Shown: positions 1-5,542 of the stretch, in pieces
Layout of the letters: every line of letters begins with the position of its first letter
How positions within the stretch are numbered: the first letter of the stretch is position 1
Assembly: GCA_963544615.1 (NCBI GenBank)
Contig: CAUUGB010000027.1
Location: forward strand, 1 to 9,835
Direction: 5' to 3'
DNA: 9,835 nt
From: CAUUGB01 sp963544615
GTDB taxonomy: Bacteria; Patescibacteriota; Microgenomatia; UBA1400; PJMF01
The notes under the pieces: model-generated
What the model was told of the DNA's origin: nothing
The model's input: only the letters and a program-made list of their open reading frames with translations
Databases searched by the model: none
Translations under genes and position numbers: made by a program

Positions 1-1082
1 ATGTTGTTATTTTGGCTGGTGGCTCGGGCACTCGTTTATGGCCACGCTCCAGAGAAAGTACCCCCAAACAATTCTTAAAAATTGCCAGTGATAAAACCAT
101 GCTGCAATTAACTTACCAACGGGCTTTGTCGGTGGTACCCAAAGAGCAAATTATTATTAGTACTAATCAAAAGCATGCTGCCATGGTAAAAGAGCAGTTG
201 CCAGAACTAAAAGACGAACAAATTTTACTGGAGCCAGAAAAAAAAGATACTGCTTTAGCTATGTTGGTAGCCGCTTTGTATGCAGCTTCTTTTGATCCTG
301 AAGCCGTTGTGCTTAATTCTGCTTCTGACCATTTTATCAAAGAGAGTGATTTTGGTGAATTTGCACGTACGATGCGTCAAGCTTCTAAATTGGCTAGTAA
401 ACATGAGTCTTTAATTACGGTAGGGATTACTCCCAGTTATCCAGAAACTGGTTTTGGTTATATTAAAGTTGGGGAACAGTTAAAAACTCCCAAAGATAAT
501 ATTCCTGTTTTTGCGGTAGATAACTTTACTGAAAAACCTAATTTAGCTACCGCAGCGGCTTTTGTTGCCACTGGTAAATATTTTTGGAATGCTAACATGT
601 ATGTGTGGTCAGCTAAGGCTTTGGTAGCGGCATTTCAAAAATATGCTCCAGAAATTTGGCAGGCAGCCTCTGGTTTACTCAAACTTAAAGGAGCTGATTT
701 TATTCAAGCTTTACCTCAAGTTTTTGCTGCTGCTCCCGCCATTTCCATTGATTATGCTATTTCTGAAAAAGCAGATAATTTGTTACTTTTGCCGGGTAAT
801 TTTAGCTGGACTGATGTAGGTGATTGGCGAGTAGCTTATGAGTTAGCTGCTAAGGATGGGTGTAAAAATGTGCGTGCTGAGGAAACCAAATTAATTGCCT
901 ATGATAGTAATCTTAATTATGTTTCCAGTAGTCAGGGACGTTTAGTAGCTTTAGTAGGAGTGCAAGATTTAATTGTGGTAGATACTCCTGACATAGTCCT
1001 GATTGCTAAAAAACAAGCGGCACAAGATGTGAAAAAAATTGTTGAAGAAATTAAAAAAAACAAGGAGAAAAAATATCTCTAA
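1..1082 (+). CDS. manC: Mannose-1-phosphate guanylyltransferase, 5'-partial
   Basis: This enzyme makes GDP-mannose from mannose-1-phosphate and GTP in the cytoplasm, the precursor for the gmd/rmd steps downstream. The frame is open to the left edge: bases 3-11 encode V-V-I directly before LAGGSGTRLWP, the usual ManC N-terminus, so the true start lies a few codons before the window. Counting from the codon at base 3, 359 residues are visible. The nucleotide-binding loop LAGGSGTRLWP is at 4-14, PKQF at 21-24, FTEKP at 175-179, FWNANMYVW at 194-202 and SWTDVGDW at 268-275. The usual EP..RNTAP is EPEKKDTA here (77-84), and the usual PADH is SASDH (106-110). At about 360 residues it has only the nucleotidyltransferase and beta-helix part; the C-terminal phosphomannose-isomerase cupin of the ~480-residue bifunctional form is missing. 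The next gene begins 3 bases after the TAA. Confidence 0.93.
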   Translation, partial: VVILAGGSGTRLWPRSRESTPKQFLKIASDKTMLQLTYQRALSVVPKEQIIISTNQKHAAMVKEQLPELKDEQILLEPEKKDTALAMLVAALYAASFDPEAVVLNSASDHFIKESDFGEFARTMRQASKLASKHESLITVGITPSYPETGFGYIKVGEQLKTPKDNIPVFAVDNFTEKPNLATAAAFVATGKYFWNANMYVWSAKALVAAFQKYAPEIWQAASGLLKLKGADFIQALPQVFAAAPAISIDYAISEKADNLLLLPGNFSWTDVGDWRVAYELAAKDGCKNVRAEETKLIAYDSNLNYVSSSQGRLVALVGVQDLIVVDTPDIVLIAKKQAAQDVKKIVEEIKKNKEKKYL

Positions 1083-1085
1083 ATT

Positions 1086-1724
1086 ATGAAAAAAAGTAGC
1101 GGTTATCTTTTTGGCAAAAGATTAATGGATATCATTGTTTCTTTACTGCTGTTTATTGCTTTTATTCCAGCTTGGATTATTGTACCTTTAGCAATTTATC
1201 TTGATTCGGGTTTGCCGATTTTTTTCCGTCATAAAAGAGTGGGTCTAGGAGGTAAAGAATTTTATTTGTGGAAGTTTCGCTCCATGGTGCCTAATGCAGA
1301 TCAAATTTTGCATCACGGTGATAATGATTTATTGCAAAAATTCAAAAAAGATGACTGGAAAATTAAAGTAGAAGAAGATCCTCGTATTACGAGACTAGGC
1401 AAATTGCTGCGGCAGTTAACCATTGATGAATTTCCCCAATTGTGGAATGTGCTGATAGGTGATATGAGTATGGTGGGTCCACGGGCATATTTGCATGAAG
1501 AGTTAATTGAACAAACTAATCGTTATCCCGAAACTAAAAAATATATTAAACATATTATTTCAGTGAAGCCTGGCATTACTGGTCCCTGGCAAGTTTCTGG
1601 GCGCAATGAAATCCCCTTTGCCAAAAGAGCTTTTTTAGACGCTCAGTATGCTAAAAATAGCTCTTTGTGGACCGATATTCTCATTCTCTTTAAAACGCCC
1701 AAAGCCATGTTATCTAAGTGGTAG
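1086..1724 (+). CDS. Monotopic phosphoglycosyl transferase (WcaJ/PglC-type sugar transferase)
   Basis: The 212-residue protein matches the bacterial sugar transferase family (PF02397), which moves a sugar phosphate from a nucleotide sugar to undecaprenyl phosphate and so starts a lipid-linked glycan. Visible features are KRLMDI (11-16), a hydrophobic re-entrant membrane segment at about 16-38, FFRHKRVG (46-53), WKFRSM (62-67), the catalytic Asp-Glu dyad in TIDEFPQLWNV (D114, E115), GDMSMVGPR (125-133), KPGITGPWQVSGR (161-173) and a basic C-terminus. Length fits the short catalytic form without the extra N-terminal membrane domain of full-length WcaJ. The usual VGPRP is VGPRA here. ATG at 1086 is the only reasonable start because an in-frame stop (the manC TAA) lies directly upstream. 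The nearest SD-like run, AAGGAG at 1062-1067, is 18 bases away, so translation probably depends on coupling to manC. The sugar substrate cannot be read from the sequence. Confidence 0.92.
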   Translation: MKKSSGYLFGKRLMDIIVSLLLFIAFIPAWIIVPLAIYLDSGLPIFFRHKRVGLGGKEFYLWKFRSMVPNADQILHHGDNDLLQKFKKDDWKIKVEEDPRITRLGKLLRQLTIDEFPQLWNVLIGDMSMVGPRAYLHEELIEQTNRYPETKKYIKHIISVKPGITGPWQVSGRNEIPFAKRAFLDAQYAKNSSLWTDILILFKTPKAMLSKW

Positions 1725-1733
1725 AGTTGCCTT

Positions 1734-1754
1734 AATGGTACAATAAGTACTATT
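1734..1754. repeat. Inverted repeat overlapping the -10 candidate
   Basis: The arms are AATGGTAC (1734-1741) and GTACTATT (1747-1754), separated by AATAA. All eight positions pair, one as a G-T wobble. It sits 10 bases after the phosphoglycosyl transferase stop and covers the -10 candidate, so it could be an operator-like dyad or a weak hairpin at the end of the manC transcript. No T-run follows, so a standard intrinsic terminator is not supported. Confidence 0.45.
1736..1744 (+). promoter_or_regulatory. Extended -10 promoter candidate for the small ORF
   Basis: TGGTACAAT fits the extended -10 form TGnTAnAAT. No convincing -35 hexamer lies 16-18 bases upstream, which is tolerated for extended -10 promoters. 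Transcription would start near 1751, about 30 bases before the ATG at 1781. The box lies inside the dyad at 1734-1754. The same motif form precedes ugd and gmd. Confidence 0.45.
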
Positions 1755-1766
1755 GTTCCTGAAAAT

Positions 1767-1773
1767 GGAGGTG
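1767..1773 (+). promoter_or_regulatory. Strong Shine-Dalgarno site for the small ORF
   Basis: GGAGGTG lies 7 bases before the ATG at 1781. It is the best-matched and best-spaced SD site in the window, and is the main reason to take the small ORF seriously and to choose ATG 1781 over the TTG at 1778. Confidence 0.55.
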
Positions 1774-1780
1774 TCTTTTG

Positions 1781-2002
1781 ATGGCAAAACAGCTATTGAC
1801 GGACAATAGTTTGGAACTAATTTGGGTGCAAATTTCGCCCTCTATGTTCTGGCCAATGCTCAACATTACTTTTTATGTAATTAGCACTTGCATTCCCTTT
1901 GCATCTACCTATCAGGAGGTAGCAGCTGAAGAAATTGGGGATGATGAACAGGATGGTGTGGCTGACGATTTAGTTTTGCAGCCTTGGTTTTTTATCAGTT
2001 AA
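1781..2002 (+). CDS. Possible small membrane protein, unrecognised (73 aa)
   Basis: I do not recognise this protein. From ATG 1781 it reads 73 codons to TAA. Residues about 12-42 are largely hydrophobic and aromatic (including MFWPMLNITFYVIST) and could form one membrane segment. A strongly acidic stretch, EVAAEEIGDDEQDGVADD, follows at about 46-63, and the protein ends in LVLQPWFFIS. Support comes from context: a near-perfect SD at ideal spacing, an extended -10 candidate about 40 bases upstream and a strong hairpin about 50 bases after the stop, together forming a tidy single-gene unit between two glycan operons. Against it are the lack of any family resemblance, the short length, and the fact that the other forward frames also read fairly long between stops. 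It could be a real lineage-specific gene, a decayed fragment or chance. Confidence 0.4.
   Translation: MAKQLLTDNSLELIWVQISPSMFWPMLNITFYVISTCIPFASTYQEVAAEEIGDDEQDGVADDLVLQPWFFIS
1793..1809 (+). repeat. Small inverted repeat just inside the small ORF
   Basis: The arms CTATTG (1793-1798) and CAATAG (1804-1809) pair perfectly around a 5-base loop. A second copy of CTATTG lies at 1750-1755, before the SD, and can pair with the same right arm. The ACTATTGTTCC stretch at 1749-1759 matches GGACAATAGT at 1801-1810 with one bulged base, which would enclose the SD and start codon in the loop. Confidence 0.4.
1905..1922 (+). repeat. Inverted repeat inside the small ORF
   Basis: The arms CTACCT (1905-1910) and AGGTAG (1917-1922) pair perfectly around a 6-base loop. 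The right half contains AGGAGGT (1914-1920), an SD-like run with no start codon at usable distance, so I do not treat it as a ribosome site. Confidence 0.35.
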
Positions 2003-2020
2003 AAAGAGGGATGGTAAGTT

Positions 2021-2056
2021 TTAGCCCAGTTAGTTACTATCAGGCAAGTTAGCCCA
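2021..2056 (+). repeat. Direct repeat TTAGCCCA, two copies
   Basis: TTAGCCCA occurs at 2021-2028 and 2049-2056. The second copy forms the left arm of the hairpin at 2050-2082. The first copy, followed by GTT, could pair with the same right arm (AACTTGGGCT) with one bulge, so two alternative stems are possible. Confidence 0.4.
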
Positions 2057-2082
2057 AGTTTTCTTTCAGCAAACTTGGGCTA
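2050..2082 (+). terminator. 12-bp hairpin, probable terminator or transcript-end structure
   Basis: TAGCCCAAGTTT (2050-2061) and AAACTTGGGCTA (2071-2082) are perfectly complementary around a 9-base loop. This is the strongest inverted repeat I found in the window. It lies about 50 bases after the small ORF and about 100 bases before the ugd promoter candidate, where a terminator would be expected. What follows is TATATTC and then A-rich sequence rather than a T-run, so classical intrinsic termination is only partly supported. The minus-strand side has no T-run either. Confidence 0.5.
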
Positions 2083-2181
2083 TATATTCAAAAAAACGCT
2101 ATTTAATTTTAGTCTTGATGTATGTAAGTATCGGCTATTTGTTTGAGTGGCTGATTGCCAGATGTAAATAATTTTCAGTTG

Positions 2182-2190
2182 TGTTAGAAT
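2182..2190 (+). promoter_or_regulatory. Extended -10 promoter candidate for ugd-rmd
   Basis: TGTTAGAAT fits TGnTAnAAT and ends 26 bases before the ugd ATG, giving a leader of about 20 bases. A -35 hexamer at the right distance is not evident. A second option, TTGAGT (2143-2148) with TAAATA (2165-2170) and a 16-base spacer, is weaker in its -10. Confidence 0.45.
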
Positions 2191-2216
2191 AATTAAAAAT
2201 TAGTTGGAAAGTTGAT

Positions 2217-3518
2217 ATGAAATTAACAATTATTGGTACTGGTTTTGTTGGGGTAACTAGTAGTGTCGTTTATGCCTCTTTTGGTCATCAAGTTTATGGT
2301 CTTGATATTGATGAGCAAAAAGTTGCTGCCTTAAATCAAGGTCAGGTGCCTTTTTATGAACCTAAGTTGGAGCAAATGTTGCAAGAGGAATTACAAAAAG
2401 GTAGTTTAACCTTTACTACTTCTTTTCAGCAAGCTGTCAGCGAGGCTCAAGTAGTAATTATCGCAGTGGGAACACCTTCTAGTGATGATGGCTCAATTGA
2501 TTTATCGGCACTTAAGGCTGCCTTAAAACAAGCAGCCGCTTATTTACAGCCGCAAACCATTGTGGCAATTAAGTCTACAGTTTTACCAGGTACACTAAAA
2601 TTGGTTAAAGAAATTGTGGGGCAAATTTGTCCTCATGAACTTCATTACGCTAGTTTGCCAGAGTTTCTCAAAGAAGGTAGCGCGGTGGATGATACTCTTT
2701 ATCCGGATAGGGTGGTTTTGGGGGTCGAGGATGATTTTACTTACGATTTACTTGCTAAATTACACCAGCCAATGTCAGCCCCTAAGTTGCGGGTGCGCCC
2801 CGAATCTGCTCAGTTAGCTAAATATGCTAGTAATGATTATTTAGCGCTGCGGATTGTTTATGCTAACGTGATTAGCGAAATTTGCACTTACACTGGAGCT
2901 GATATTGATGAAGTTTTAGCAATTATGGGGAGTGAAAAACGTATTGGCTCTCATTATTGGTATCCAGGCTTAGGTTATGGCGGGTCATGTTTCCCTAAAG
3001 ATGTCAAGGCTTTGGCTTATTTTTTAGGTGAGTTTATGAGTGCTGAGAGTAATTTATTTGCTTTTATGAACAATCTTAATCATGCTCAGCCGGCTAAATT
3101 TTTGTCGCAAGTTAAAAAAACTTTGGGCAGTTGGCAAAACAAGCGAGTGGCTGTTTTAGGTTTATCTTTTAAGCCCAATACCGATGATCAACGTGAGGCG
3201 CCGGCTCTAGCGGTAATTCCGGCACTTTTGCAGGCAGGTGCTAAAGTAAAAAGCTTTGACCCGATGGTTAAAGAAATTGCTAGTGCAGCCATTGTCTCTC
3301 ATCCTGCTTATGAGCAAGTGGCGAGTATTGAGGCAGCAGTAGCGGGGGCTGATGTCATTATGGTTTTAATTGAATGGCAGCAGATAGTAGCTTTTGATTT
3401 TGCCTCCAGTAAAGAAGCTAAAACACAGTATTTCCTTGATGTACGCAATCAATTCCAACCGGCAAAAATTCAAGCTGCTGATTATATTTATATTGGTAAC
3501 GGGAGGCAAGTAGCGTGA
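2217..3518 (+). CDS. ugd: UDP-glucose 6-dehydrogenase
   Basis: This cytoplasmic enzyme oxidises UDP-glucose to UDP-glucuronate with two NAD+. The 433-residue length and all three family domains are present. The N-terminal NAD-binding fold has GTGFVG (7-12) and the acidic end of beta-2 in LDID (29-32). VGTPSSDDG is at 84-92 and STVLPGT at 120-126. The catalytic region has PEFLKEG with E149 and E153, PDRVVLG (163-169), K202 and N206 in AKYASNDYLALR, and the nucleophile C258 in GGSCFPKD with D262. The C-terminal UDP-binding domain has GLSFKPNTDDQREAPA (315-330). The usual NPEF is LPEF here, and the usual FxNE on the central helix is YANV, but no catalytic residue is lost. GGAAAG (2206-2211) gives only a weak SD before ATG 2217. 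The related GDP-mannose and UDP-ManNAc dehydrogenases are alternatives, though PDRVVLG favours Ugd. The gene overlaps rmd by 4 bases. Confidence 0.92.
   Translation: MKLTIIGTGFVGVTSSVVYASFGHQVYGLDIDEQKVAALNQGQVPFYEPKLEQMLQEELQKGSLTFTTSFQQAVSEAQVVIIAVGTPSSDDGSIDLSALKAALKQAAAYLQPQTIVAIKSTVLPGTLKLVKEIVGQICPHELHYASLPEFLKEGSAVDDTLYPDRVVLGVEDDFTYDLLAKLHQPMSAPKLRVRPESAQLAKYASNDYLALRIVYANVISEICTYTGADIDEVLAIMGSEKRIGSHYWYPGLGYGGSCFPKDVKALAYFLGEFMSAESNLFAFMNNLNHAQPAKFLSQVKKTLGSWQNKRVAVLGLSFKPNTDDQREAPALAVIPALLQAGAKVKSFDPMVKEIASAAIVSHPAYEQVASIEAAVAGADVIMVLIEWQQIVAFDFASSKEAKTQYFLDVRNQFQPAKIQAADYIYIGNGRQVA
3501..3506 (+). promoter_or_regulatory. Shine-Dalgarno site deciding the GTG start of rmd
   Basis: GGGAGG lies inside the end of ugd, 8 bases before the GTG at 3515. 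It supports that GTG as the start and translational coupling across the GTGA overlap. Confidence 0.65.
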
Positions 3519-4459
3519 GAGAGATAATTTTAATTACTGGGGGAACTGGTTTTGTAGGTGGACATTTGTTAGCTTTTTTGCAGCAAGTCCATCCTCAAGC
3601 TAAATTGGTGTTAACTTCACACCGCCCTCATCAGCGTCAAGATGGAATAGAAGTACGTGTGGTGGATTTAGATAGTGCCAAAGCAGTGAGTGATTTATTA
3701 GAACAAGTATCTCCCACACAAATTTATCATTTAGCTGCAATTGCTAATGTGGGTGAGAGTTTTCGTCACCCAAATAAAGTGGTAGAAAATAATTTCCGCT
3801 TAACTCTCAATTTACTAGAAGCTCTGCGAGCTCAAGTGAAACCGGCGAGAACTTTGTTTGTCAGTAGTAGCGATCTTTATGCGCCTAGTTTGCAGCCTTT
3901 AAGCGAACAAGCACTCATTAGTCCTGGCAGTCCCTATGCTGCTTCTAAAGCCATTCAAGACGCATTGGCAATTAGTTATGCTAAAAGTTTTTCTCTGCCA
4001 ATTGTCATTGCCAGACCATTTAACCATATTGGTCCAGGACAAAAAGTAGGGTTTGTGGTGGCTGATTTTGCTCAAATGATTGTTGAGGCGGAAAAAAACC
4101 CCCAAATTAATCAACTTAAAGTGGGTAATCTAACTTCTGCTCGTGATTTTACCGATGTTCGTGATGTGGTAGCAGCTTATCACTTATTAATGCAGCAAGG
4201 CAAAGTTGGCGAAATTTATAATGTGGGTTCAGGAAAAGCAGTGGAGATAGGCAAAATTTTAGACCAGTTGTTAGCATTAGCTAACAAGAGTTTGCAAAAA
4301 GTTATTGATAGAGAAAAACTGCGTCCAGTAGATAATCCCACGGTGCAAGCTGATATTGGTAAAATTAAAGCTTTGGGTTGGCAACCAAAAATTCCTCTTG
4401 CTCAAACTTTAGCCGATACTCTAGAAAGCAGTCGCCAAGCTTTTGCTCGAGCAGCCTAA
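3515..4459 (+). CDS. rmd: GDP-4-keto-6-deoxy-D-mannose reductase (extended SDR)
   Basis: This NAD(P)H-dependent reductase probably turns the Gmd product into GDP-D-rhamnose in the cytoplasm. The 314 residues show the extended short-chain dehydrogenase pattern: GGTGFVG (9-15), YHLAA (71-75), a serine-rich strand FVSSSDLY (115-122), and catalytic Y141 and K145 in SPYAASK. RMD-type motifs ARPFNHIGPGQ (166-176), LKVGNL (201-206), RDFTDVRDVV (210-219) and EIYNVGSGK (233-241) separate it from generic UDP-glucose epimerases. The start is GTG, with GGGAGG 8 bases upstream, and its GTGA overlap with the ugd stop ties the two genes together. It is separated from gmd, its pathway partner, by a 91-base gap with a promoter candidate. 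A 6-deoxy-talose reductase acting on the same intermediate is the closest alternative and cannot be excluded from motifs alone. Confidence 0.85.
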   Translation: MREIILITGGTGFVGGHLLAFLQQVHPQAKLVLTSHRPHQRQDGIEVRVVDLDSAKAVSDLLEQVSPTQIYHLAAIANVGESFRHPNKVVENNFRLTLNLLEALRAQVKPARTLFVSSSDLYAPSLQPLSEQALISPGSPYAASKAIQDALAISYAKSFSLPIVIARPFNHIGPGQKVGFVVADFAQMIVEAEKNPQINQLKVGNLTSARDFTDVRDVVAAYHLLMQQGKVGEIYNVGSGKAVEIGKILDQLLALANKSLQKVIDREKLRPVDNPTVQADIGKIKALGWQPKIPLAQTLADTLESSRQAFARAA

Positions 4460-4491
4460 GTGAAATCGGCGAATTAATCTTAATTTACCCA

Positions 4492-4500
4492 TGGTATAAT
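4492..4500 (+). promoter_or_regulatory. Extended -10 promoter candidate for gmd and the downstream genes
   Basis: TGGTATAAT is a perfect extended -10 box. No good -35 lies upstream; the best is TTAATC (4474-4479) at a short 15-base spacing. Transcription would start near 4507, giving a leader of about 44 bases before ATG 4551. I see no terminator between rmd and this box, so read-through from ugd-rmd may add to it. Confidence 0.6.
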
Positions 4501-4506
4501 CATCTT

Positions 4507-4530
4507 TAATTAACTATTAATTAGTAATTA
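4507..4530 (+). repeat. AT-only-stem inverted repeat in the gmd leader
   Basis: TAATT (4507-4511) with ACTA (4513-4516) pairs with TAGT (4522-4525) and AATTA (4526-4530), leaving A4512 bulged and a 5-base loop. The stem has nine pairs but only one C-G, so it is weak as RNA. It would sit at the very 5' end of the predicted transcript. Confidence 0.3.
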
Positions 4531-4550
4531 GAATTGATTTGTCGCATTTT

Positions 4551-5540
4551 ATGAAGAAAGCTTTAATTACGGGGGTAACTGGTCAAGATGGTTCTTATCT
4601 CGCACAGTTACTACTGAGTAAAAAATACCAAGTTTATGGCATGGTGCGTCGTACCAGCACCCCAATTTTGGAGCGCATTGAAGGCATTCTTTCTCACCCT
4701 AATTTTAAGATGGTTCCTGGAGATATTTCTGATGAAGCTTCGCTGATGACTTTAATGAAAGAAATTCAACCTGACGAAGTTTATAATCTTGCTGCTCAAT
4801 CTTTTGTTTATGCTAGTTGGGGACAACCGGTTTTAACTGGTGAATATACTGCCATTGGAGTGACTAAAATTTTAGAAGCAGTCCGCCTTTTTGCGCCGCA
4901 AGCTAAGTTTTATCAAGCTTCATCCTCGGAAATGTTTGGTAAAGTGCAAGCCATTCCTCAGGTAGAAACCACTGCTTTTTATCCTCGCTCTCCTTATGGA
5001 GTGGCCAAAACTTATGGACACTTTATTACCATTAATTATCGCGAATCATATAATATTTTTGCTTGTTCGGGGATTTTGTTCAATCATGAATCACCTCGTC
5101 GTGGTTTAGAATTTGTCACCAGAAAAATTGCTCGTCAGGTAGCTGAAGTTAAGTTGGGCAAAAGAAAATACGTAGAGTTGGGCAATTTAGATGCCAAACG
5201 CGATTGGGGTTATGCTAAAGATTATGTACAGGCAATGTGGTTGATGTTGCAGCAAGATGAACCTGAAGATTTTGTGATTGCCACTGGGCAAACTCACACG
5301 GTGAGGGAATTTTTACAATTAGCTTTTGCTCGAGTGGGTATTAAAGATTGGCAGGCACATTTTAAGCATAATAGCGTCTTTGATCGTCCTGCTGAGGTTG
5401 ATCTTTTAATTGGTGATGCCAGTAAAGCAAAAAAATATTTAGGTTGGCAGCCATCGGTAAGTTTTTCGCAACTGGTTAATTTAATGGTCGATGCAGAAAT
5501 AGCTATTTTAAGTGGTAAAGCAAAAATTGCTGATTTCTAA
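4551..5540 (+). CDS. gmd: GDP-mannose 4,6-dehydratase
   Basis: Gmd converts GDP-mannose into GDP-4-keto-6-deoxy-D-mannose using tightly bound NADP+, linking manC upstream to rmd. Starting at ATG 4551 the protein is MKKALITGVTGQDGSYLAQ..., the standard Gmd N-terminus, 329 residues long. A TTG start at 4539 would add four residues and seems unlikely. Visible motifs are TGVTGQDGSYL (7-17), VRRTS (32-36), NLAAQSFV (79-86), the active-site strand QASSSEMFG (122-130) with E127, Y149 and K153 in SPYGVAK, FNHESPRRG (177-185), RDWGYAKDYV (217-226) and VDLLIGDASKAK (283-294). It lacks an SD site, having only AT-rich leader before the ATG. The length is close to shorter bacterial Gmd proteins and all key residues are present. 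The next gene starts 2 bases after its TAA. Confidence 0.95.
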   Translation: MKKALITGVTGQDGSYLAQLLLSKKYQVYGMVRRTSTPILERIEGILSHPNFKMVPGDISDEASLMTLMKEIQPDEVYNLAAQSFVYASWGQPVLTGEYTAIGVTKILEAVRLFAPQAKFYQASSSEMFGKVQAIPQVETTAFYPRSPYGVAKTYGHFITINYRESYNIFACSGILFNHESPRRGLEFVTRKIARQVAEVKLGKRKYVELGNLDAKRDWGYAKDYVQAMWLMLQQDEPEDFVIATGQTHTVREFLQLAFARVGIKDWQAHFKHNSVFDRPAEVDLLIGDASKAKKYLGWQPSVSFSQLVNLMVDAEIAILSGKAKIADF

Positions 5541-5542
5541 TC

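Larger units (their letters stand above)
1725..2216. other. Structured 492-base gap between two glycan operons
   Basis: No recognisable protein family is encoded here on either strand. The gap holds an extended -10 candidate (1736-1744) within an inverted repeat (1734-1754), a strong SD site (1767-1773), a possible 73-codon gene (1781-2002), small inverted repeats at 1793-1809 and 1905-1922, a repeated TTAGCCCA, a 12-bp hairpin (2050-2082) and an extended -10 candidate for ugd (2182-2190). Bases 2083-2181 are AT-rich and otherwise featureless to me. No tRNA or known riboswitch consensus is evident. Confidence 0.7.

Noticed and set aside
12..14. TTG at base 12 as the start of manC
   Set aside because: The upstream codons are open and encode V-V-I before LAGGSGTRLWP, exactly the expected ManC N-terminus, so the gene begins before the window.
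1765..1809. ATG at 1765 in another frame opening a 14-codon ORF
   Set aside because: It overlaps the SD used by ATG 1781 and stops at a TAG after 14 codons. The frame is closed repeatedly downstream, so a frameshifted pseudogene is not convincingly supported.
1914..1920. AGGAGGT inside the small ORF as an internal ribosome site
   Set aside because: No start codon occurs at a usable distance, and the run is half of a small inverted repeat.
2011..2052. A 13-codon leader-peptide-like ORF running into the hairpin at 2050
   Set aside because: The purine run AGAGGG directly abuts the ATG with no spacing, and the codons show no enrichment for one amino acid, so an attenuation leader is not supported.
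2614..2817. 67-codon open frame inside ugd
   Set aside because: It is a shadow frame over the Ugd active-site region, with no SD and no recognisable content.
3516..3518. UGA recoded as glycine, as in some Patescibacteria lineages
   Set aside because: ugd ends properly at TGA inside the GTGA overlap with rmd, and reading through it gives a meaningless extension. The standard bacterial code fits.
3899..4114. 71-codon minus-strand open frame within rmd
   Set aside because: It lies antisense over the conserved RPFNHIGPGQ region of rmd. All supported genes are on the plus strand.
4539..4541. TTG start for gmd, four codons upstream
   Set aside because: ATG 4551 gives the canonical MKKALITG start, and no SD supports the TTG.
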